A stretch of DNA of 64,000 bases from a bacterium (lineage in GTDB: Bacteria > Bacillota > Clostridia > Lachnospirales > Lachnospiraceae): positions 21,430 through 85,429 of the forward strand of contig JAUNGE010000006.1 of the NCBI GenBank assembly GCA_030524675.1, given 5' to 3'. This document shows, one piece after another, positions 28,797 through 37,580 of this stretch; positions within the stretch are counted from its first letter, which is position 1; each line of letters opens with the position of its first letter. Under the pieces are notes generated by a model. The model did no database searches, was not told the origin of the DNA, and worked only from the letters and a program-made list of their open reading frames with translations. The translations under genes were made by a program, and so were the position numbers.

Positions 28797-29036
28797 ATGA
28801 TGGCAGATGAGAAGATAAAAAATTCTAATGAGCTTGAATTTGCCGTATTCTGTATTGAAAATGTTGCGGCAAAGCTGGGTGTGGGTGCAGAGCGTGTCTA
28901 TCAGGCATTTACCGAAAAGAGTGATATTCTGAACGGTTATATTGTGCCGGAATATGAAGTGCTGCACACTCAGAGCAGGGAATATATCATAGATGACCTC
29001 CTTGATGTGATGAAAGAAAGGGGCGTGGAAGTATGA
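28797..29036 (+). CDS. DUF3791-type small protein
   Basis: A 79-residue soluble protein (FAVFCIENVAAKLGVGAERVYQAF... VLHTQSREYIIDDLL) of the DUF3791 kind. AAAGGAGG lies upstream. It overlaps the next gene by ATGA. Function unknown; such proteins often occur beside DUF3990 genes, a possible toxin-antitoxin-like arrangement. Just upstream (28715-28780) is a short stretch resembling a gene 3' end with an internal stop. Confidence 0.6.
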   Translation: MMADEKIKNSNELEFAVFCIENVAAKLGVGAERVYQAFTEKSDILNGYIVPEYEVLHTQSREYIIDDLLDVMKERGVEV

Positions 29037-29284
29037 TTCTCTATCATGGTTCTTTTTTAGAAATTGCACAACCGGATTTGGTTCATTCCCGCTCTAATGT
29101 AGACTTCGGGCGTGGCTTTTATGTCACACCTCTGTATGAGCAGGATGCAAAGTGGTGCGGAAAATTCAAACGCCGAGGAAAAGACGGTATTATTTCAAAA
29201 TATGAAAAGCCGAACCTGCAAATTTGTTTTCGTACAGAAAAAGCACTGTCTTTGCTGCATTTTGAAGGGAGTGAAAGACTATGA
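29033..29284 (+). pseudogene. DUF3990 protein gene with internal deletion
   Basis: The N-terminus MILYHGSFLEI... VDFGRGFYVT and the C-terminus YEKPNLQICFRTEKAL-HFEGSERL are both typical of DUF3990. The product has only 83 residues against roughly 150 as I recall the family, so the middle, after KDGIISK, appears to be missing in frame. The HGS/GFYVT pattern recalls ADP-ribosyltransferase-like folds, but the deletion should remove the catalytic core. Overlaps both neighbours by ATGA. Confidence 0.55.
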
Positions 29285-29505
29285 CGGCAAATCCGATTTT
29301 GCTTCAAAAAAAATACAGTCGTGTTATTGAGCGTTTTGCAAAACAACAGGGACTTTCACTGGATGCGGCGTTGAATTTTTTCTATCATTCCGAGGTTTAT
29401 CAGCTGATGCGGGACGGCGTATCGGATATGCACTGCATGAGTGATGCATATTTGGCGGATGAACTGGAGCAGGAATATCAGATAGACCCCGATAATGCCC
29501 GATAA
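29281..29505 (+). CDS. Second DUF3791-like small protein
   Basis: A 74-residue protein (YSRVIERFAKQQGLSLDAALNFFYHSEVYQLMRDGVSDMHCMSDAYLADEL). It resembles the DUF3791 partners found directly after DUF3990 genes. Translationally coupled to the gene before it. Function unknown. Confidence 0.6.
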   Translation: MTANPILLQKKYSRVIERFAKQQGLSLDAALNFFYHSEVYQLMRDGVSDMHCMSDAYLADELEQEYQIDPDNAR

Positions 29506-29623
29506 TACCATAAAAGTGCTGGCAATTTGCGGAATTTCAGATGCTATGCATTATGAAGTGGCGGCAACGATGGCAGATCAGCTTCGCAGAGAAATACAGA
29601 GTAAACATATTCAGAAAATATAG
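29495..29623 (+). CDS. Possible 42-residue small protein at the end of the DUF3791/DUF3990 cluster
   Basis: ATG 29495 overlaps the previous stop by 11 bases and reads MPDNTIKVLAICGISDAMHY to a TAG at 29621. The reading is protein-like and the overlap fits coupled translation, but its family is unknown to me and no ribosome site is evident. Confidence 0.4.
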   Translation: MPDNTIKVLAICGISDAMHYEVAATMADQLRREIQSKHIQKI

Positions 29624-29674
29624 AAATTTTATTGTATATGATGGGAAAATGTTGGAAGTAGTACAGTTTTCCCG

Positions 29675-29703
29675 TTGTACAATGAAAATTTTTATGATAT
29701 AAT
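29675..29703 (+). promoter_or_regulatory. Strong sigma-A promoter of the Pel operon
   Basis: TTGTAC (29675-29680), 17 bases, extended -10 TGA-TATAAT (hexamer 29698-29703). The leader of about 65 bases shows no c-di-GMP riboswitch. Confidence 0.75.
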
Positions 29704-29777
29704 GATGCCCATGAGAATTTGGAAATCTAATGAAAAGTTTCATATAAACCAGGAGATAAGGCAAGGGGAGTTGTGAG

Positions 29778-31914
29778 ATGGCATCGATTTTGATCACAGG
29801 AAATACAGGGCTGTTTGCGCCCGAGTTTTTTGAGCTGGCTGCAGCTTACTGCCAGATAGTGATAGCAGATAGTCGGGTGGGGGGGGGTAAAACCAGAACG
29901 AAAAAAAATTCACATCCATCCGATCCTACCTTCCGAGGAAAAATTCGGGCAGCTTTTTGATGTGTACACTTTTGACGCCGTATGGTATGTTTCTGGATAT
30001 GCAGACGGCGGCAAAGGAATGACGGGTGAGACACAGTTCCTGGAGCGGATAATACAGGAATGTCAGAGAAGCCAGGTGGAAAAGGTGATTTTACTGTCTG
30101 CCTGGGACAGCCGGAACTATTGTGAGGAATACGGAAATAGCGGGGAAATTGTCCGCAGGGAATACCAGACGATCCGGGCTGTGGAGGCAGCGCAGACGGA
30201 GGAGTTGGGACGCTGCTTGGCAGAGAAGGCAGGGCTGAAACTGATCGTTCTGCAGCTTCCCTATCTGGCAGGGCAGAAAAATGGGGAGAATTACCTGGGC
30301 AGCCTGTTTGGAAAATTGTACAACGGGGAAAAGATTTCTTTGCCCGGCCACAGAGAGGATTCTGTCGATTTTCTTTCCTGGAGGGATCTGGCTGTGTTGT
30401 TATGCCGGATTACGGATGAGCCGGAGGACGAAAGCAGAACGTATTTTGTGGGCAGCGGATACCGCCATAGTTATGGCGACTTGGAGGATGCGCTGAAAAT
30501 GGCAGTCCCGGATGGACAGATATGCTATGAAAATAATCCGAACATGATAGACCATGAAAATGGGTGGCAGGAGCTGCGCAGGCAATACGGGTTTATTCCT
30601 AGGGATGATGTGATGGAAGATGTGGGAACCTTCTATCAGAATTTTCTGCTGGAACAAAAATCTGGAGAAAAGGGATTGCAAAACCGCCTGGCCGGATATC
30701 TGAAACGAGGCGGAGCCAGCTTGTTCCATTACATAGAGATCCTGGTATTTTTCCTGCTGACAGAGCTTTTGGCAGGATATACTTCGGAGTCGGTTTATTT
30801 TCAGTATGTGGATGTGCGGCTGTTTTTTGTGATTATTGTAGGAACAATATATGGAATGAAACGAGGTATTCTGGCGGCTGTTCTGGAATGCCTTGTTTTG
30901 GTGCGCAAATTTGCATCTATCGGGATAGGAGGAATTCAGCTCTTTTACAATATAGAGAACTGGGTTCCTTTTGTCCTTTATGCGATGGCAGGGGCGATCA
31001 CCGGTTATGTGAAAGATAAAAAGACGGCGGAAATTGAATTTTCAAAGAAAGAGTATGAGCTGCTGCGGGATAAGTACCTGTTCCTGAATCATGTTTACCA
31101 CAGTGCGGTTCAGAATAAAGGAGAGTACCGGCGCCAGATTCTGGGCTTTAAGGACAGCTTTGGAAAGATTTTTGACGCGGTGCAGAAGCTGGACAGCGAC
31201 CTGCCGGAAAAGATTTTCCTGGATGGGCTGCAGACTCTGGAAGATATCTTACAGAACCATACCATTGCGATTTATTCTCTGGATTCCGGAGAGCAGTTTG
31301 GCCGACTGATGGTGTGTTCCCGCAGCCAGATTGCCATGCTGTCCAAATCTTTGCGCCTGAAGGACTGTCAGGAAATGTATGAGCAGGTAAAGCAGGGGAA
31401 CGTGTGGAAAAATACCAGTATGAAGGAAGGATATCCCATGTATGCGGCGGGCGTGTTCCGAGAGCAGACGGCAGTGCTGTTGATTACCATACAGGAAGCC
31501 GGAACCGGACAGTATGGTATGGACTATGTCAATATCTTCCGTATTATGTGCGGGCTGGTACAGAATTCTTTCCTCAAAGTACTGCGTTATGAGAAATTGC
31601 AGGAAGCAGAGACCTATTATCCGGGAACCCAGATCGTATATCCGGCGCGTCTGCGTCATCTGGTTGCGGTGCAGGAGGATATGCGCCAGGCCGGTGTGGC
31701 AGATTATCTGCTGCTGCGCCTTGAGGAGCGGGATAAAGCGGTGGTAAATCAGCGGCTTTCCGGCGTGATCAGGGCAACGGATATGCTGGGAGCTAGTGAG
31801 GACGGAACTATCTATCTGGTTTTGGTACAGGCGAACCGTCAGAGTATTCAGTATGTAGAGAAACGTTTGACAGGGAATGGAATCGCTTACAGTATTGCAG
31901 AGAAGGTGAACTAA
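29778..31914 (+). CDS. pelD: PelD-like c-di-GMP receptor with N-terminal SDR domain; frameshift at a G9 tract
   Basis: The start, MASILITGNTGLFAPEFF, has GGGGAG upstream and is the beginning of an NAD-dependent epimerase (SDR)-like domain. At the nine-G run (29879-29887) the frame is lost; the next frame continues without gap (VKPERKKIHIHPILPSEEK) to 31914. Deleting one G gives a protein of about 711 residues. It would hold an SDR domain (1-270), four membrane segments (about 300-400), a GAF domain, and a degenerate GGDEF domain. That domain keeps the c-di-GMP inhibitory site RATD (codons 31771-31782) five residues before EDGTI, where GGDEF should be. PelD binds c-di-GMP to switch on polymer export. 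Overlaps nothing upstream; pelE starts three bases later. Confidence 0.8.
29879..29887 (+). repeat. Homopolymer G9 in pelD
   Basis: Nine consecutive Gs at the exact point where the two halves of pelD change frame. G8 or G11 would restore one frame. Confidence 0.9.
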
Positions 31915-31916
31915 GT

Positions 31917-32822
31917 ATGGTGATTTTATTTTTGGTGATACATATCCTGGTGTGTGTCCTTGTGTACCTGATGATCCGTCTGAATATTCTAAAATGCGGC
32001 CCTATGGTGATGCAGATTGTCTGTTTTGTCCCAGTGTGGGGACTGGGCTGCCTGCTGGTTCTGGAGATTCGGTCAAGAGGAAAACAGAAAATCCGTGAAG
32101 AAGTGGGAATCGAGAAGCTGAAGATCAATGATGAGGTTTACCGGAGTATCCTGATGGAAGAAGATCCCATGGCGGGGCGGGTGGTGCCGCTGGAAGAGGC
32201 GCTGCTGATCAATGAGCCTGCTATGCGCCGGGAACTGATGCTGGAGATTATGTATGAGGACCCTTCCAGCTATATTTCACAGCTTCAGAGCGCCCGTATG
32301 AATGATGATACGGAAGTCGTGCATTATGCTGTGACTGCGCTGGCGGAGCAGCAGAAAAAGTATGACCTGCAGTTTCAGGAACTGGAATATCAGATGGAAC
32401 AGGATCCGGAAAATGTACAGCTTCAGGAGGATTACCTGGAATTGCTGGAGCAATACCTGGCAAGTGGTCTTCTGGAGGGAAATGCCAAAAAGATCCGGCT
32501 GCGGCAATATGCCGATATGCTTGGGAAAAAGTGCGGAGAAGACGCCGATATGGAGAGGGTTTACTGCCGGTTGGCAGAGGCCAACCTGATGCTGGAGGAA
32601 TATGAGGAGGCATGGAAGAATATCCAGACACTTCTGGAAAAATGGCCGGAGCAGGAACAGGGGTATCTGTATCAGATTCAGTATTATGCTTTGAAAAAAA
32701 ATCGCGCGGGAATCACTGAGACCTTGGAGCTGATCCGTCAGCGGGAGGTGTATCTGTCCCACAAGGGGCGGGGAATAGTGGAATTCTGGAAAGAGGAAGA
32801 GTGGGAAAGGATAGAGGCATGA
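31917..32822 (+). CDS. pelE: PelE-like membrane-anchored TPR protein
   Basis: Two hydrophobic segments in the first 50 residues, then a soluble part rich in helices, with TPR-like repeats (residues 160-290). An acidic region EALLINEPAMRRELMLEIMYEDPSSYI matches the conserved middle of Gram-positive PelE. PelE forms the inner-membrane synthase complex with PelD, PelF and PelG. Three bases separate it from pelD, and it overlaps pelA by ATGA. The sequence is divergent; position is the main support. Confidence 0.72.
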   Translation: MVILFLVIHILVCVLVYLMIRLNILKCGPMVMQIVCFVPVWGLGCLLVLEIRSRGKQKIREEVGIEKLKINDEVYRSILMEEDPMAGRVVPLEEALLINEPAMRRELMLEIMYEDPSSYISQLQSARMNDDTEVVHYAVTALAEQQKKYDLQFQELEYQMEQDPENVQLQEDYLELLEQYLASGLLEGNAKKIRLRQYADMLGKKCGEDADMERVYCRLAEANLMLEEYEEAWKNIQTLLEKWPEQEQGYLYQIQYYALKKNRAGITETLELIRQREVYLSHKGRGIVEFWKEEEWERIEA

Positions 32823-34687
32823 AGAAAAAAAGAAAGTTTCCGGTGCTGCGGTTTTTGGATATGCAGATGACATTCGCGATTTTTCTGGCGCTTGCCGCTA
32901 GCCTGCTTGTCATGCAGCAGAATGTGATTTATGAGTCAGAAAGCCGTGTCCTGGAACTTCTGCCTACCATGACGGCACAGGGGAAGGAACAGGAAGCTAT
33001 CCCTGTTTCAGTGAGTGAGGCAGAGGGGATAGAATGTCTGTTTGTCTGGGAGGATGATGACAGCGGACGGATGGGGCTGGAAGAGATGGAAGCGATTCTG
33101 GGGCAGATGCGTGTTCCTCATCGCTGCGTTCAGGCGGACCATTTTGAACTGTCCGATCTGGAGGGCTGTAAGAAAGTGGTGCTTGCGGTTTCGCAGCTGG
33201 GAGTTTTGGGAGAGAAAATCCTGGATCTGATGGACTGGGTAGAGGACGGAGGAAATCTGATGTTCCTTTATGCCCCGGATATGGAAGGAATTTTTACATT
33301 GATCGAAGGGAAACTGGGGATCGTGGCATCGGGAGGCAAAAGAACGGTGGTGGAAGGGATTACATTTGATGAAAACTTTCTGGTGGGCGGAGAAGAGGAG
33401 ACCGTGTATAAAATTGAAGATCCCTTTGAATCCTCCATGGCGGCGGCATTGACGGAGGATTGCAGAGTGTATGCCTGGTCCATAGGAGATTCCCCCACAC
33501 CTCTTGTATGGAGAAAGAAACTGGGAAGCGGCACAGTGGTAGTGGATAACTTGGGATTTTTGAATAAAGCTTACCGGGGAATCCATTGTGCTGCCTACAG
33601 CCTGATGGGGGATGTTTTTGCCTGGCCGGTGATCAATGGCGCTGCCTTTTATCTGGATGATTTTCCTTCTCCGGTGCCGGAAGGCAACAGCACCCGCGTC
33701 ACAGAGGATTACGGGATGAGCATCAGGGATTTCTACACCCAGGTATGGTGGAACGATATGTACAATCTGGCAGAAAAATATGGGATCCGCTATACCGGAA
33801 TGGTGATTGAAAATTATTCCGATGAGGTAAGGGCGCCTTTTGAAAGAAACGATGACGTCAGCCGGTACCAGTATTTCGGGAATATGCTGCTGGGGCAGGG
33901 TGGAGAGATTGGTTTGCACGGATACAACCATATGCCCCTGGTGTTGAGAAATTTTGACTATATGGGACTTTATGATTCTTACCGCCAATGGGAGAGCAGT
34001 GAGGATATGGAAGCGGGCCTTAGGGAACTGCTGGATTTTTCCAAAGAGCTGTATCCGAATGAGAAGATTCAGGTTTATGTACCGCCGTCAAATGTTCTGT
34101 CGGAAGAGGGGCGCAGGCTGCTTGCAGAGAAATTTCCCAATATACGCGCCATTGCCAGTACATATTTGCCGGGAGGTCTCATTTATGAACAGGAGTTTGA
34201 GGAGGCGGAAGATGGGATCATTGAGACGCCTAGGACAATTTCAGGGTATATCATGGATGATTTTTCACGGCTTGTAGCTCTCTCAGAGCTGAACTTTCAT
34301 TTTGTCAGTTCTTACTTTGCCCATCCAGACGACGTACTGGATGAGGACAGGGGGGCAGATTTGGGCTGGGAGGAGATGTTCGGTCGGTTTTCCGGCTATG
34401 TAGAATGGCTCTGTGATTCTGCGCCTGAGATCCGGATGCTGACGGGAAGTGAACTTGCCGCGGCGGTTCAGCGCTATGACAGGGTCGAAATCTGCCGCAG
34501 CAGCGAAGAAGAGGAATACCTGCTGGAGCTGGACGGTTTTGCAGATGAAGTGTGGATGCTGGTGCGTGCAAATGAAACCACGCTGGAGGCGGCAGGAGAC
34601 GGAATCCTGACGCAGCTGACGGACAGCCTGTATCTGCTGAAAGTGGATGCTCCCCGGGTGACTATAAAAAAGAAGGTGGGGAAATGA
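32819..34687 (+). CDS. pelA: PelA-type extracellular polysaccharide deacetylase (DUF2194-like)
   Basis: A signal-anchor helix near residues 15-33 (ILALAASLL region) puts the protein outside the membrane. The central part resembles the Rossmann-like DUF2194 domain. The deacetylase domain has the NodB motifs: Asp280-Asp281 in AFYLDDF, His367 and His371 in LHGYNH, and VYVPPSN. In Pel systems this enzyme removes acetyl groups from the GalNAc-rich polymer. The start overlaps the pelE stop (ATGA), preferred over an ATG 18 bases upstream. 622 residues. No glycoside-hydrolase domain as in Pseudomonas PelA is visible. Confidence 0.8.
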   Translation: MKKKRKFPVLRFLDMQMTFAIFLALAASLLVMQQNVIYESESRVLELLPTMTAQGKEQEAIPVSVSEAEGIECLFVWEDDDSGRMGLEEMEAILGQMRVPHRCVQADHFELSDLEGCKKVVLAVSQLGVLGEKILDLMDWVEDGGNLMFLYAPDMEGIFTLIEGKLGIVASGGKRTVVEGITFDENFLVGGEEETVYKIEDPFESSMAAALTEDCRVYAWSIGDSPTPLVWRKKLGSGTVVVDNLGFLNKAYRGIHCAAYSLMGDVFAWPVINGAAFYLDDFPSPVPEGNSTRVTEDYGMSIRDFYTQVWWNDMYNLAEKYGIRYTGMVIENYSDEVRAPFERNDDVSRYQYFGNMLLGQGGEIGLHGYNHMPLVLRNFDYMGLYDSYRQWESSEDMEAGLRELLDFSKELYPNEKIQVYVPPSNVLSEEGRRLLAEKFPNIRAIASTYLPGGLIYEQEFEEAEDGIIETPRTISGYIMDDFSRLVALSELNFHFVSSYFAHPDDVLDEDRGADLGWEEMFGRFSGYVEWLCDSAPEIRMLTGSELAAAVQRYDRVEICRSSEEEEYLLELDGFADEVWMLVRANETTLEAAGDGILTQLTDSLYLLKVDAPRVTIKKKVGK

Positions 34688-36099
34688 GAATCTGTGTGAT
34701 TTTGGAGGGGTGCTACCCCTATGTGACAGGCGGTGTCTCTACCTGGATGCACCAGTATATTCAGGCAATGCCTCAGCATGAATTTGTGATTTGGGCCATT
34801 GGCGCTTCCTCAAAGGATAAGGGAAAGTTTAAATATAAGCTGCCGGAAAACGTGGTGGAGGTACAGGAGGTTTTTCTGAATGATGCGCTTACGAAGCAGT
34901 TTCGGAAACAGAAGTACCATTTTTCCAGAGAAGAGTTCAGTGAGTTTCATGCAATGATCAACTGCGGCAGGCCAAAATGGGAAACATTGTTTGCTATGTG
35001 CCAGGAAAAGAGAGTCTCGTCCTTGGCATTTCTGACCAGCCAGGAGTACCTGGATATCCTGGTGCGTCTTTGCGAGGAAGAGTATCCGTATACAGCATTT
35101 GCTGATCTGTTCCATACGGTACGCTCTATGATGCTGCCAGTTTTGTATCTTCTGCAGTCAGAAGTTCCGAAGGCAGATATCTACCATTCGGTTGCCACGG
35201 GCTATGCAGGGCTTTTGGCTAGGCTGGGCAGCTACGTACATCACGTTCCTTATATGATTACAGAGCATGGGATTTATACGCGGGAGCGTGAGGAGGAGAT
35301 TATCAGGGCGGATTGGGTACTTCCAGCATTTAAACGCTTCTGGGTACGATTTTTTTATATGCTGTCCGCAGGGGCTTATGAGAAGGCATCTGTAGTGACT
35401 AGTCTGTTCCGGCGCGCCATGGAAACACAGATCGAGATGGGGTGTCAGGCGGAGAAATGCCGTTATATTGTCAATGGGATTCATTGGGAGCGATTCGGCA
35501 AAATTCCGCTCAAGAAGGAAAATGGCTATGTGGATATCGGGGCAATCCTGCGGATCGCTCCCATCAAGGACGTCAAAACAATGATTTATGCGTTCTATGA
35601 ACTCAAGCAGAGATTCCCGAGAGCAAGATTGTGGATTTGCGGCCCAGAAGATGACAGGGGATATGCCTTGGAGTGCTACAATCTGGTGAAACAGCTCGGC
35701 GTGGAGGATATTTACTTCCCAGGAAGCGTGAATGTGCTGGAGTGGATGGAAAAGTTTGATTTTACGATTCTGACCAGTATTTCTGAGGGACAGCCGCTGT
35801 CCATCTTGGAATCCTTTGCCGCGGGGCGGCCCTGTGTCGCTACAGACGTGGGGTGCTGCAAGGAACTGTTTCAGGGCATGCATGAGAAGGATTCGTTTGG
35901 ACCGGCCGGATTATGTGTTCCGCCGATGCATCGGCAGGCTATCTGCAGCGCCATGGAATATCTGTGTACGGATCAGGAGGCGCGGTATCAGATGGGAATA
36001 GCCGGAAAGAAACGGGTGGCAACCTTTTTCCGGCACGATGAAATGATTAAAAATTATCTGCAGGCATATGATGAGGTGTTTAGACAATGGCAGGCATAG
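34684..36099 (+). CDS. pelF: PelF glycosyltransferase
   Basis: A soluble GT4 glycosyltransferase that polymerises the Pel polysaccharide from UDP-sugars. The N-terminal ICVILEGCYPYVTGGVSTW is almost diagnostic of PelF. The donor-binding EX7E motif is Glu368 and Glu376 in SEGQPLSILE. ITEHGIYTRERE near residue 196 is also conserved. The 471 residues are typical. Overlaps pelA by four bases and pelG by 13. Confidence 0.92.
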   Translation: MRICVILEGCYPYVTGGVSTWMHQYIQAMPQHEFVIWAIGASSKDKGKFKYKLPENVVEVQEVFLNDALTKQFRKQKYHFSREEFSEFHAMINCGRPKWETLFAMCQEKRVSSLAFLTSQEYLDILVRLCEEEYPYTAFADLFHTVRSMMLPVLYLLQSEVPKADIYHSVATGYAGLLARLGSYVHHVPYMITEHGIYTREREEEIIRADWVLPAFKRFWVRFFYMLSAGAYEKASVVTSLFRRAMETQIEMGCQAEKCRYIVNGIHWERFGKIPLKKENGYVDIGAILRIAPIKDVKTMIYAFYELKQRFPRARLWICGPEDDRGYALECYNLVKQLGVEDIYFPGSVNVLEWMEKFDFTILTSISEGQPLSILESFAAGRPCVATDVGCCKELFQGMHEKDSFGPAGLCVPPMHRQAICSAMEYLCTDQEARYQMGIAGKKRVATFFRHDEMIKNYLQAYDEVFRQWQA

Positions 36100-37580
36100 G
36101 ATTTTCACTGAAAAAGCTGTTTAACAAAAAAGGAATTATGGCGTTGTGCAGGGCTTACGGATATGCAGGAATCATCACTGCCGGCCCTATGATCCTTGGA
36201 GTGGTGCTGCTTTTAGGAATGGCTCTGGTGGCTAGGCTAGGAGGAATGTCCGCCCACGACAGGGAACTTTTGAATTGTATGCTGACCTACAGCCTGCTGG
36301 TTTCGTTGACCGTTACCAGCTGGTTCAATATGGCTACGACCCGATACCTGGCAGATATGCTGTATGAGGAAAAGCCAGAGCGGATCATGCCCTCTTTTTA
36401 TGGATGTGCAGGGATTATGCTGGTCCTTGGAGGGGTTTCCTATGGGGTGTTTTTGCACTTTTCGGGCGTGCCGCTGTCCTATCAGCTGGCATGTCTCTGG
36501 TTTTCGCTGGTGCTGATCGTCGTATGGCTGCAGGTGATCTATTTGACAGCGCTGAAGGACTTCAAGGGGATTGTGCTGGCATTCTGTATTTCTTTGATGG
36601 TCGGATTTTTGCTGGCTCTGATCTTGGTGATTCTCGGCCGTGTGACCGTGGTTAGCCTGATGTGCTGCGTGATCGTAGCCTATGGGATTCTGATGGTCTG
36701 GTACTATAAGATGCTGTTAGATTATTTTCCGAAAAGTGAGGGGAGTAAGTTTGCATTTCTGCGGTGGTTTGACCGCTACCGTTCCCTGGCATTTTCTGGC
36801 GGTTTTGTGAATATCGGATTGTTTGCCCATCTGGTGCTCATGTATTTCGGGCCCCTGCGGGTTCAGGTACAGGGCTTGTTTTATGGAGCTCCGGATTACG
36901 ATGTGCCAGCTTTGTGCGCATATTTTTCCCTGCTGGTTACTACGATTAATTTTGTGACTTCGGTGGAGGTGCGTTTTTATCCGCGCTATCGGAACTATTA
37001 CAGTCTGTTTAACGACAGCGGTTCTATCAGGGACATTGAAAAGGCAGAGGATGAGATGCTGACAGTCCTGAAGGAGGAGCTGACTACAAACGGACATAAG
37101 CAGCTGATTTCTACCCTGCTCTTTATTGTGCTGGGAAGTTTCCTGCTCTCGAATCAGATTTTGGGGATGACGGATCATTCCGTCGCGGTCTACCGGCTGT
37201 TGTGCGTGGGCTATGGCGTTTATGCCATAAGCAATACCATCATGCTGATTCTGCTGTATTTTGAGGATTATACGGGAGCGCTTCTGGGCACGGGAGCTTT
37301 TGCGGTGGTGAGCGTGGTGGGAACAGTTCTGCAGATGTGGCTCAGTCCGTCGGAATTTTACGGAATTGGGTTCCTGGCAGGAGGCGTGGCCTTTTATATC
37401 ATCGTATGGGTACAGCTGGAATGGTATACTAGGAAGCTTCCTTACTTCCTTCTGTGCCGTCAGGAATTGATGGCTAGAGATGAGAAAGGATTTTTTGCGA
37501 TGTTGTGTAATTGGCTGGATGCACGGGAAGAGAAAAAAATGCAGCGAAAAAGGACAGCAGGAACAGGGGGAAAAGGATGA
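36087..37580 (+). CDS. pelG: PelG membrane transporter of the Pel complex
   Basis: An integral membrane protein of 497 residues with about 12 segments, MATE/Wzx-like. MAGIGFSLKKLF at the N-terminus is the PelG hallmark. GIITAGPMI and TRYLADMLYEEKPE follow. PelG carries the growing polymer across the membrane with PelF, PelD and PelE. The stop overlaps the next start by ATGA. Confidence 0.92.
   Translation: MAGIGFSLKKLFNKKGIMALCRAYGYAGIITAGPMILGVVLLLGMALVARLGGMSAHDRELLNCMLTYSLLVSLTVTSWFNMATTRYLADMLYEEKPERIMPSFYGCAGIMLVLGGVSYGVFLHFSGVPLSYQLACLWFSLVLIVVWLQVIYLTALKDFKGIVLAFCISLMVGFLLALILVILGRVTVVSLMCCVIVAYGILMVWYYKMLLDYFPKSEGSKFAFLRWFDRYRSLAFSGGFVNIGLFAHLVLMYFGPLRVQVQGLFYGAPDYDVPALCAYFSLLVTTINFVTSVEVRFYPRYRNYYSLFNDSGSIRDIEKAEDEMLTVLKEELTTNGHKQLISTLLFIVLGSFLLSNQILGMTDHSVAVYRLLCVGYGVYAISNTIMLILLYFEDYTGALLGTGAFAVVSVVGTVLQMWLSPSEFYGIGFLAGGVAFYIIVWVQLEWYTRKLPYFLLCRQELMARDEKGFFAMLCNWLDAREEKKMQRKRTAGTGGKG

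Noticed and set aside
29704..29777. c-di-GMP riboswitch in the Pel operon leader
   Set aside because: The leader is only about 65 bases and lacks the GEMM conserved motifs; control seems to act through PelD.
29962..31914. pelD starting at the internal codon 29962 as a complete gene
   Set aside because: No ribosome site is there, the SDR domain would lose its nucleotide-binding start, and the open frame extends upstream exactly to the G9 tract where the true N-terminus joins.
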